Of a stretch of 64,000 nt of DNA, positions 52,502-60,014 are shown piece by piece; within the stretch, counting starts at the first letter, position 1, and every line of letters begins with the position of its first letter. The notes under the pieces were generated by a model, which was not told where the DNA came from, made no database searches, and saw nothing but the letters and a program-made list of their open reading frames with translations. This DNA comes from an uncultured Collinsella sp. Its GTDB lineage: Bacteria > Actinomycetota > Coriobacteriia > Coriobacteriales > Coriobacteriaceae. The position numbers and the translations under genes are program-made. The DNA is taken from positions 69,116-133,115 of the forward strand of contig CAADUO010000063.1 of NCBI GenBank assembly GCA_900752215.1. Reading direction: 5' to 3'.

Positions 52502-52558
52502 GTCTTGATCTGTAACAGCAAAACGGCGATTTTACCTTTACATGTTACAGATTGAGAC
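52502..52558. repeat. 57-nt palindrome, copy 9
   Basis: GTCTTGATCTGTAACA to TGTTACAGATTGAGAC, 81 nt after copy 8; interior again distinct. Confidence 0.8.
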
Positions 52559-52592
52559 GATTGAAACCGTGGTAGCAAAGGATGCCGCGAAA

Positions 52593-52896
52593 GACCGCGA
52601 AAGAAGTACCTCTTCTGCGGTGGTATTTTCACCTATCCGGCGCGCCCCAAATGCAAGTGAGTAGGCTTTTTGGAACCTGCCGAGCACATCGCGGTACATG
52701 CTCAATAAAACCGCAGGTCAGAGTTGTGGCGTTTTGGGGCGTGCTTGGCCTTTCGCAAAAAGTCTACTCACTTAGTTTTCGCCAGAAGACCGCCATGAGC
52801 AAACCACCACAAAGGTGCCTGTCCCCTTTGTGGTGGTTTTGGTGTTTGCCCAGATAAAACCTGCCAGAATAAACCTGTCCCTTTTTGGTAGGTCAC
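52593..52896. repeat. island-flanking repeat, right copy
   Basis: Second copy of the 47793-48085 sequence, in the same orientation. It differs by a hairpin insertion (AAACCACCACAAAG, loop GTGCCTGTCCC, CTTTGTGGTGGTTT; 52801-52839). No gene is seen between 52350 and 53119. Confidence 0.8.
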
Positions 52897-52923
52897 GAGC
52901 GAGGATTTTCGGACGCTTGCTCG

Positions 52924-52991
52924 ACGAGAGTGGATAATCTCCCGCTTTTGGCGCGGACATAGGCCGAAAACGGGAGATTATCCACTCTCGT
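52924..52991. repeat. 21-bp perfect inverted repeat
   Basis: ACGAGAGTGGATAATCTCCC and one more base (52924-52944) recur inverted at 52971-52991. Non-coding, about 130 bp before the DAHP synthase gene. Confidence 0.75.
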
Positions 52992-53119
52992 GGTAAGCAA
53001 GTCCTCGTGTCATCCGTTCCCTTTTTGGTTGGTCGTGCTTGCACTTTAGCGTGCGACAGCGGATAATGCCGAGCATTCGACAATTCACACTTTGACTTAT
53101 TTGATTGAGGAGGCCCCGC

Positions 53120-54151
53120 ATGGCCATGGATTTCAAACGCAGGCTGCCGATTCCCATGGAGATCCGCGAGGAAATGCCGCTTTCCGCCGAGTTTACCGCC
53201 AAAAAGCAGGCATTCGACGCCGAGGTCGCCAAGGTCTTTACCGGCGAGGACGCGCGCAAGGTGCTCATCATCGGCCCGTGCTCTGCCGACCGCGAGGACT
53301 CGGTGCTTGAGTACATGAACCGACTGGCCAAGGTCGCCGAGGAGGTCAAGGACAAGCTCATCATCATTCCGCGCGTCTACACCAACAAGCCGCGCACCAA
53401 GGGCACCGGCTACAAGGGTCTGCTGCATAACCCCGACCCCGAGGCGCCCGATGACCTGCTCGAAGGCGTTAAGGCCATCCGCCACATGCACCTGCGCGTC
53501 ATCGAGGAGACTGGCTTCTTTACCGCCGACGAGATGCTCTACCCCTCTAATTACCAGTACCTCGTCGACCTGCTGAGCTACGTTGCCGTCGGCGCGCGCT
53601 CGGTCGAAAACCAGGAGCATCGCTTGGTGTCGAGCGGCATTTCGGTGCCCGTCGGCATGAAGAACCCCACCGCCGGTTCCACCACCGTCATGCTCAACTC
53701 CATCTACGCCGCCCAGGCACATCAGAGCTTCATCTTCCGTAACTGGGAGGTTGAGTGCGACGGAAACCCGCTCGCACACGCCGTCATGCGCGGCTACATT
53801 GGTCTCGACGGTCGCACCTACCCCAATTACCACTACGAGCACCTGGAGCGCCTGGCCGAGCGTTATACCGAGCATGCCGGTTACGCCAACCCGGCGGCGG
53901 TCATCGACTGCAACCACGACAACTCGGGCAAGCGTCCGCTGGAGCAGTATCGCATTTGCAAGGAGGTGCTCGACAGCTGCCGCCGCAACGAGTCCATCTC
54001 CAAGCTGGTCAAGGGCTTTATGATCGAGTCCTACCTGGAGGACGGCAACCAGCCGGTCGACGGCGGCGTCTTTGGCAAGTCGATCACCGACCCGTGCCTG
54101 GGCTGGGAAAAGACCGACTACCTCATCCACGAGATCGCGGAACGGATTTAG
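53120..54151 (+). CDS. aroF: 3-deoxy-7-phosphoheptulonate synthase (DAHP synthase), class I
   Basis: 343 aa, standard for AroF/AroG/AroH. First step of aromatic amino-acid synthesis from PEP and erythrose 4-phosphate. IIGPCSADREDSV, RVYTNKPRTKGTGYKG, NPTAGSTTVMLNSI and DCNHDNSGKRP carry the substrate and metal residues. GAGGAGG before ATG 53120 fixes the start. Which amino acid inhibits it cannot be told; the symbol is generic. A single gene here, with no other aro genes near. Confidence 0.95.
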   Translation: MAMDFKRRLPIPMEIREEMPLSAEFTAKKQAFDAEVAKVFTGEDARKVLIIGPCSADREDSVLEYMNRLAKVAEEVKDKLIIIPRVYTNKPRTKGTGYKGLLHNPDPEAPDDLLEGVKAIRHMHLRVIEETGFFTADEMLYPSNYQYLVDLLSYVAVGARSVENQEHRLVSSGISVPVGMKNPTAGSTTVMLNSIYAAQAHQSFIFRNWEVECDGNPLAHAVMRGYIGLDGRTYPNYHYEHLERLAERYTEHAGYANPAAVIDCNHDNSGKRPLEQYRICKEVLDSCRRNESISKLVKGFMIESYLEDGNQPVDGGVFGKSITDPCLGWEKTDYLIHEIAERI

Positions 54152-54337
54152 TTACGCGGTTTTACCAAACGCCGTAACCGGCCGACGCTGCGCGGGCCGC
54201 ATTAGGACAATCTGACGTTCGACTTCAAGGGCGCGACCAAAAGGTCAGCGCCCTATCGCTTCACGTCGCCTTGCCTCAAATGCGACCAGCTCGCTGTCGT
54301 TTCCAAGACGTCGACGTTGCCGGGGTTGTCAAGGGGT

Positions 54338-54402
54338 TGGTGCAAGGGGGACAGGTTACTTTGCACCAGGTTGGTGCAGATTAACCTGTCCCCCTTGCAC
54401 CA
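54338..54402. repeat. 21-bp perfect inverted repeat of the GGGACAGG type
   Basis: TGGTGCAAGGGGGACAGGTT and one more base (54338-54358) recur inverted at 54382-54402. Lies in the 657-bp gap between two convergent genes. Confidence 0.8.
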
Positions 54403-54446
54403 GGATGTGGTTTGCTTGCCGGCATCGGTAGGTCTTCGGCGCTTTC

Positions 54447-54692
54447 CAAGCCCAGTGGGAAAAAATGCCAAATATGAGTACTGTTGCTATTGTAGTGCCA
54501 TATTACTTTCGCAAAACAATGGACATAACAGCAAATATGTTCATTAACGTCGACGCATATTAGCCCGCTATAGAGCTGTTTGACTAATTGAGAGGCGCAT
54601 GCAAGCTGCGGGGGCGGCATTTGGGGCAGTTTTTGCTGTTACCAAAAAAGTAACAGTACTCATATTTGCCATTTTTTGCCCACAGGGCCTCG
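54447..54692. mobile_element. MITE-like element with long terminal inverted repeats
   Basis: GCCCAGTGGGAAAAAATGCC and on to GAGTACTGTT (from 54447) recur inverted as AACAGTACTC to TTTTTTGCCCACAGGGC (ending about 54692), some 34 bp with a few mismatches, enclosing about 170 bp without a gene. This is the shape of a small non-autonomous transposon; no target duplication was confirmed. Confidence 0.5.
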
Positions 54693-54741
54693 AAGGGGCT
54701 GTCAATCAGGTCCCAGGGGAGGCGGCTCAAGGGCCGCAGAA

Positions 54742-54778
54742 CAAAAACGGGGGCGCAGGTTGTCCTGCGCCCCCGTTC
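54742..54778 (-). terminator. intrinsic terminator of the ABC exporter operon
   Basis: AACGGGGGCGCAGG and CCTGCGCCCCCGTT pair around four bases; the minus strand continues TTTTGTTC. Confidence 0.85.
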
Positions 54779-54808
54779 TCGGGCGTTATTCGTTCCCTGC
54801 GGCAGAAT

Positions 54809-56656
54809 TTACGCCGCCTCGTCGAACTGCGAGTTGTACAGGTCGGCGTAGAAGCCGCCCTGGGCGAGCAGCTCGTCGTGCGTGCCCTTCTCGACGATGT
54901 CGCCGTCGCGAATCACCAAGATCACGTCGGCGTTGCGGATCGTGGACAGGCGGTGCGCGATGACAAAGCTGGTGCGGCCCTGCATCAGCGCATCCATGGC
55001 GCGCTGGATGAGCTCCTCGGTGCGGGTATCGACGTTGGAGGTCGCCTCGTCCAGAATCAGCGCCGGACGGTCGGCCAAAATGGCGCGGGCGATGGTCACG
55101 AGCTGGCGCTGACCCTGCGACAGGTTAGTGCCCTCCTCGTTGATCATAAAGTCGTAGCCGCCGGCGAGCGTATGGATAAAGTGATCGCAGCGCGCGGCAC
55201 GAGCGGCGGCCTCGACCTCGGCATCGCTCGCATCGGGGCGTCCGTAGCGGATGTTCTCGCGGATGGTGCCGTTAAACAGCCAGGTATCCTGCAGCACCAT
55301 GGCAAACTCGCCGCGCAGCGCCGCGCGGTCCCAGTCGCGCACGTCGACACCCTCGACGCGCAGCGAACCGCCGTCCACGTCGTAAAAGCGCTGCAGCAGC
55401 TTGATGAGCGTGGTCTTGCCAGCGCCGGTGGGGCCGACGATGGCGATGGTCTGGCCGGGCTGCGCCTCGCAGCTAAAGTCGTGGATGATGGTCTTGTCGG
55501 GCGTGTAGCCAAACTTGACATGGTCAAACTCCACGTGGCCGGGGCGCTTCTCGGGAATCTGCGCGTCGGCCTTCTGCTCCTCCTCGGGCGCGGCCAGGAA
55601 CTCAAAGACACGCTCGGTGGCAGCTGCCATCGACTGCATCGTGTTGCTCACGTTGCCCAGCTGCTGCACGGGTTGCGTAAAGTTGCGAACGTATTGGATA
55701 AAGCTCTGAATGTCGCCGGGCGTGGCATTGCCGGTCAGCGCGAGCTGCGCGCCCACCACGACGACGCCCACGTAGCCCATGTTACCCACCAAGCTCATAA
55801 GCGGCATCATCAGGCCCGACAGGAACTGCGAGCGCCAGCCGCTAATAAAGAGACGGTCGTTTTGGCGGTCGAACTCCTCGATCGAAGCCTCGGCGCGGTC
55901 AAACACCTGAATGACGTTCTGGCCGGCAAAATCCTCCTCGATAATGCCGTTGACGGTGCCAAGGACTTGCTGTTGCTCGCGGAAGTACGGCTGCGAGAAG
56001 TGAATCATCACGGTCAGGATAATCGCGGCGGCCGGCAGCGTGAGCACGGTGACGCCGGTAAGCGGTAGGCTGATCGAAAGCATCATGACGAGCACGCCGA
56101 TAATCTGCGTCACCGACGTGATGAGCTGTGTCACGCTCTGGTTGAGCGACTGACCCAGCGTATCGACGTCGTTGGTGATGCGGCTGAGCACGTCGCCCTT
56201 GCTGTGTCCGTTAAAGTAGCTCATTGGCACGACGGCGATCTTGGCGGCGATCTCCTTGCGCATGCGATAACAAATCTTTTGCGTGACGCCGGTCATGAGC
56301 CAGCCCTGGATCAGGCTGCAGACAGAGCTTGCCAGATACAGGCAGAGCAAAAAGCCGAGCGTCTTGGCGATCCAGTCAAAGTCAACGTCGCCGGTGCCGT
56401 TGACCTTGGCGACCAGGCCTTCGAACAGCTTGGTCGTAACCTGGCCGAGCACCTTGGGTCCCACAATGTTAAAGATGACCGAGCACACGGCAAAGGCGAC
56501 GGCGGCAAACACGGCAATCTTGTGCTGGCCGATATAGCCGAGCAGCTGCCTCATGGTGCCCTTAAAGTCCTTGGCCTTTTCGCCGCGACGCATGCGGCCC
56601 ATGGGACCACGCTGGCGGGTGGGCTTGGGAATCTGAGTCTTGGTCTCGTCTGCCAT
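54809..56656 (-). CDS. ABC exporter half-transporter, multidrug type (subunit 2)
   Basis: 615 aa, membrane domain (about 35-340) plus nucleotide-binding domain (about 370-600). Walker A GPTGAGKTTL, signature LSQGQRQL, Walker B LILDEATSNVD with the catalytic Glu, and H-loop IAHRLST are intact, so this half carries the competent ATP site. The start overlaps the stop of the upstream half-transporter by one base. Together they form a heterodimeric drug or lipid exporter under the MarR gene. Substrate unknown. Confidence 0.92.
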   Translation of the reverse strand: MADETKTQIPKPTRQRGPMGRMRRGEKAKDFKGTMRQLLGYIGQHKIAVFAAVAFAVCSVIFNIVGPKVLGQVTTKLFEGLVAKVNGTGDVDFDWIAKTLGFLLCLYLASSVCSLIQGWLMTGVTQKICYRMRKEIAAKIAVVPMSYFNGHSKGDVLSRITNDVDTLGQSLNQSVTQLITSVTQIIGVLVMMLSISLPLTGVTVLTLPAAAIILTVMIHFSQPYFREQQQVLGTVNGIIEEDFAGQNVIQVFDRAEASIEEFDRQNDRLFISGWRSQFLSGLMMPLMSLVGNMGYVGVVVVGAQLALTGNATPGDIQSFIQYVRNFTQPVQQLGNVSNTMQSMAAATERVFEFLAAPEEEQKADAQIPEKRPGHVEFDHVKFGYTPDKTIIHDFSCEAQPGQTIAIVGPTGAGKTTLIKLLQRFYDVDGGSLRVEGVDVRDWDRAALRGEFAMVLQDTWLFNGTIRENIRYGRPDASDAEVEAAARAARCDHFIHTLAGGYDFMINEEGTNLSQGQRQLVTIARAILADRPALILDEATSNVDTRTEELIQRAMDALMQGRTSFVIAHRLSTIRNADVILVIRDGDIVEKGTHDELLAQGGFYADLYNSQFDEAA

Positions 56657-59019
56657 TAGCGCTCGCCTCCTTCCATGACGGCTGCAATTTCTTCTTGGGT
56701 AAGCCCCAGCTCCTCGGCGGAAAGCTGCGACTGTGCGATCTCCAGGTACGCCGGGCAGCTGCGCAGCAGCTCCTCGTGCGTGCCGGTGCCCACTACGTGG
56801 CCGTCGTCGAGCACGATGATCTGGTCGGCGTGCATGATGGTCGCGATGCGCTGGGCCACGACCACGAGCGCGGCGTCGGTAACGTTTTTGGCCAGCTCCT
56901 CGCGTAGACGCGCGTCGGTCTTGTAGTCGAGGGCACTAAACGAGTCATCGAACACCACGACCTCGGGCTTTTTGGCCAACGCGCGGGCGATGGCCAGGCG
57001 CTGGCGCTGGCCGCCCGAGACATTGGATCCGCCCTGGCTGATGGGGGAGTCGTAGCCGCCCTCGCGCTCGGCGATAAAGTCCTCCGCCTGGGCGACGCGT
57101 GCCGCCTGGCGCATATCCTCGTCGCTCACCATGTCGCCGGCAAACTTGAGGTTGCTCTCGACGGTGCCCGAGAACAGGCGACCCTGCTGCGGAATATAGC
57201 CAATGCGGCGACGCAGCTCGGAGAGGGTCATGTCGCGCACGTCGACGCCGTCGAGCGAAATGCTGCCGCCCGTGACGTCGTACAGACGCGGGATCAGCTG
57301 CACGAGCGTGGACTTACCCGAGCCCGTGGAACCGATGATGCCGAGCATCTGACCGGCGTGCGTGGTGAAGTTCACGCTGCTGATCACGTCGGCGCGGGCG
57401 TCGGGGTACTGAAAGCTCACGTCGCGGAAGCGCAGTTCGCCGCGCGGTGCTCCGGCTGCGGGCAGCTTGGGCGAAGCGGGGTCGTTGATGCTGGTGGGGC
57501 AGGTGATGACCTCCTCCACGCGCTCGGCGGCAACCTCGGCGCGGGGCAGGATGACCGACACCATGGTGAGGATCATAAACGCCATGACGATCTGCATGGT
57601 GTAGGAGATAAACGCCATCATGTTGCCGACCTGCATCACGCCGTCGGATACGCCCTGCGCGCCAAACCACACGATAAGCACGGTGATGCAGTTCATGACG
57701 AGCATCATGAGCGGCATCATAAAGCTCATGGCGCGGTTGGTGTAGAGCTGCGTGGTCATCAGATCGAGCGAGGCCTTGTCAAAGCGCTCGAGCTCATGCT
57801 CTTCGCGGTTGAACGAGCGGATGGGCATAAGGCCGTCGAGCAGCTCGCGCGCGGTAAGGTTCACGCGGTCCACAAAGCTCTGCATCTTTTTGAACTTGGG
57901 CATGGTGAGGCCCATGAGCACGCCGACGACGGCAGAGACCGCGATGATGGCCACGGCGATGGTCCACTCCAGGCCGGTGTGGTTGGCCAGCACGCGCATG
58001 ACGGCGACGATGCCCATGACGGGCGCCATAAGGCACATGCGGATAAACAGGGTCGCGGCCATCTGGATCTGCTGAATATCGTTGGTGCAGCGGGTGATGA
58101 GCGAGGCCTGGCTAAACTTGCCCACCTCGGCGGGCGAGAAGTGCATTACCTTGTTGAAGGTCTCGCGGCGCAGGTCGCGGGCGATGGAGCAGGCGGTGCG
58201 CGATGCCACGGCACCGGTCAGGATGGTAGCGACGAGCGATACCAGGCACAGACCGAACATCGTGGTCGCCATGCGGCTCAGGTAGGCATTCTGCACGTCG
58301 GCGGGGTCGATACCCTGGGCTTTGTACTCATCCTGCACGTAGGTCACGGCGCGCTGGGTAACGATGGAGCCCGACATGGAGCCCATCTTGTCGGCCATCT
58401 CGTTAGCGCCGTCGACAAGTTTGCTCTGGTCGATCAAGCCGCCCTCGATGCCCAGACGCAGGCTTGCCATGGTGATTTTGCCGCCGTCGGCGTCGATTTG
58501 CTTTTGCATGTTCTGCGCCGCCGTGGCCTTCTGCTGCATCTCGGCGAGCTGCTCGGGCGTCATGGCAGCCATCTGCTCGGGGGTGGGCATGGTCTGCTGG
58601 GTACCGTTGCCGATGTCGCTCGTGCCGGTCATGTCGCCCATGGAGTCGGCGTCAATGCCCTGGTCGAGCGAAAGGACGACAGTCTCGGGCAGGCTCATAA
58701 TGTCGGCAATCTTGCCTCCATCGGCACGCTCTTCCTCGGTACCCTTATACGTTCGAATGCCATTTTTGTCAGCCTTGCTAAACACGGCCTCCACAGCTTT
58801 GGCGTCCTTGGTGCTCATAAAGAGTTCAAGGTCGTCGAGCGATTCGGCGCGGATGGTGTCGGGTACGGGCGAGGCGATGCCGCCTTGCTGCACACCCACG
58901 TCGACGATGTCGCTCATATAGGTAGGCAGCGCCAGATCGGCGTTGCAGCTGATTACGATAAGCACGATAGCTGCGAACAGTGCCAGGATATGCTTTTTAA
59001 AGAGCTTGAGAATCCTCAC
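56656..59019 (-). CDS. ABC exporter half-transporter with large external domain (subunit 1)
   Basis: 787 aa, about 200 longer than a normal half-transporter. The excess lies between the first two membrane segments (about residues 36-255), polar and Met/Gln-rich (MTPEQLAEMQQ), so probably extracytoplasmic. The nucleotide-binding domain has Walker A GSTGSGKST and signature NVSGGQRQR, but Walker B reads VVVFDDSFSALD, with Asp for the catalytic Glu: a degenerate site, usual in one half of heterodimeric exporters. The start overlaps the MarR stop by four bases (ATGA). Confidence 0.92.
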   Translation of the reverse strand: MRILKLFKKHILALFAAIVLIVISCNADLALPTYMSDIVDVGVQQGGIASPVPDTIRAESLDDLELFMSTKDAKAVEAVFSKADKNGIRTYKGTEEERADGGKIADIMSLPETVVLSLDQGIDADSMGDMTGTSDIGNGTQQTMPTPEQMAAMTPEQLAEMQQKATAAQNMQKQIDADGGKITMASLRLGIEGGLIDQSKLVDGANEMADKMGSMSGSIVTQRAVTYVQDEYKAQGIDPADVQNAYLSRMATTMFGLCLVSLVATILTGAVASRTACSIARDLRRETFNKVMHFSPAEVGKFSQASLITRCTNDIQQIQMAATLFIRMCLMAPVMGIVAVMRVLANHTGLEWTIAVAIIAVSAVVGVLMGLTMPKFKKMQSFVDRVNLTARELLDGLMPIRSFNREEHELERFDKASLDLMTTQLYTNRAMSFMMPLMMLVMNCITVLIVWFGAQGVSDGVMQVGNMMAFISYTMQIVMAFMILTMVSVILPRAEVAAERVEEVITCPTSINDPASPKLPAAGAPRGELRFRDVSFQYPDARADVISSVNFTTHAGQMLGIIGSTGSGKSTLVQLIPRLYDVTGGSISLDGVDVRDMTLSELRRRIGYIPQQGRLFSGTVESNLKFAGDMVSDEDMRQAARVAQAEDFIAEREGGYDSPISQGGSNVSGGQRQRLAIARALAKKPEVVVFDDSFSALDYKTDARLREELAKNVTDAALVVVAQRIATIMHADQIIVLDDGHVVGTGTHEELLRSCPAYLEIAQSQLSAEELGLTQEEIAAVMEGGER

Positions 59020-59465
59020 TCGGCATCTCTCCTTTCTTGATTGCGGTCGATAATTTCGTTGGCACGCCTAAGAAGACGCACCATCTCTTGGGTATCTGTT
59101 TCGCCGAGCTGCTCGAGGAAAGCCGCGGTGCGGGCCTCGAATTCCCGACGTTTGATTTCGAGATCCTGGAATCCCTTGTCGGTCACTATGACGTGTACGC
59201 GACGACGGTCAGTCTTTGAGTGCTCGCGCTCGACCCAGCCCTTGGCCTCGAGGGCGCGTAAGATATTGGCGATGCGGGCGCTCGAGACCCAGGCGCGATC
59301 AGCGAGTTCGCTCGGCGTGAGCGAACCGCCGGCGAGTATGAGGGCGCGCATGACGGCCATCTCGCCGCCGAGGGCTTTGTCCGCAAAACGCGAAATGCGC
59401 TGATGCATGCTGCCGAACTCGGTAAGGAGCTGACGCCCAAGCTCACGGAAATCGGTATCTTCCAC
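59016..59465 (-). CDS. MarR-family regulator
   Basis: 149 aa. Winged helix with LTPSELADRAWVSSARIANI and LRALEAKGWVEREHSKTDRR (about residues 50-88, including the basic wing). Start is GTG at 59463-59465, six bases after AGGGG. First gene of an operon with the ABC exporter, to which it is translationally coupled by ATGA. An inverted repeat covers its start region, so it probably represses its own operon and is released by the exporter's substrates. Confidence 0.92.
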   Translation of the reverse strand: MEDTDFRELGRQLLTEFGSMHQRISRFADKALGGEMAVMRALILAGGSLTPSELADRAWVSSARIANILRALEAKGWVEREHSKTDRRRVHVIVTDKGFQDLEIKRREFEARTAAFLEQLGETDTQEMVRLLRRANEIIDRNQERRDAE

Positions 59466-59504
59466 CGAAAACCCCTAACACTAGAAACTATTTTCGGTGG
59501 AAGA
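59458..59504 (-). promoter_or_regulatory. MarR operator overlapping the start codon
   Basis: TCTTCCACCGAAAA (59458-59471) and TTTTCGGTGGAAGA (59491-59504) are perfect inverted copies; the inner one covers the GTG start. Confidence 0.7.
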
Positions 59505-60014
59505 TGATACCCTTGCACGCGCACCCTATGCGGTAGATTTTGGGACATGCCTAGAAAACTACCTTTAGGCGACCTCCGCACACCGTCGGTGCCAGCAAAG
59601 TTAGGGGCAGATCGTTAGGCATGTCCTAAAGCCTACTCAGAGGTACTTTACCCTGATAAAGCTGGCATAACAGCTAGAGCGAACGTCGTACAAAGGCAAG
59701 GAAAAATAACATACAAATCGGTGAACGGTAGTTGTTCGCGCTCGCATTTCCTGCGGGTTTGTAAAAAACGCCCTTATGATATAAAAAAAGAAACATATAA
59801 CAGCCCAGATGGAGAGGGTCGCTATGTTATCCTTCTCAAACGGGTGAAATCTTGGGTTTTGGGTTGTAGTTCCAAGGTGGACAAACGTTTTTCCTGCACC
59901 AACGTGTGGTGAAGAACGGAAGAAGCCGGTAGTGCAAGCCGAACATTCAAGAATTCAATAAGCAGCGGTGTGAGAGAGCGCCGCATTACACGTAACTAGG
60001 AGCGTGGTTACACA
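59505..60014. other. 510-bp gap before pflB
   Basis: Contains an inverted repeat (GGGACATGCCTA near 59543 against TAGGCATGTCC near 59619) and a GTGAACGGT box at 59721-59729. A 63-codon ORF at 59721-59912 lacks a ribosome binding site and family features and is not called. The pfl promoter is presumably here. Confidence 0.5.

Noticed and set aside
52582..52857. 91-codon ORF after the secreted-protein gene
   Set aside because: It lies wholly within the repeated flanking element, and the matching left copy does not keep the frame.
59721..59912. 63-codon ORF before pflB
   Set aside because: No ribosome binding site, no recognisable features, and it overlaps the GTGAACGGT box of a likely promoter region.
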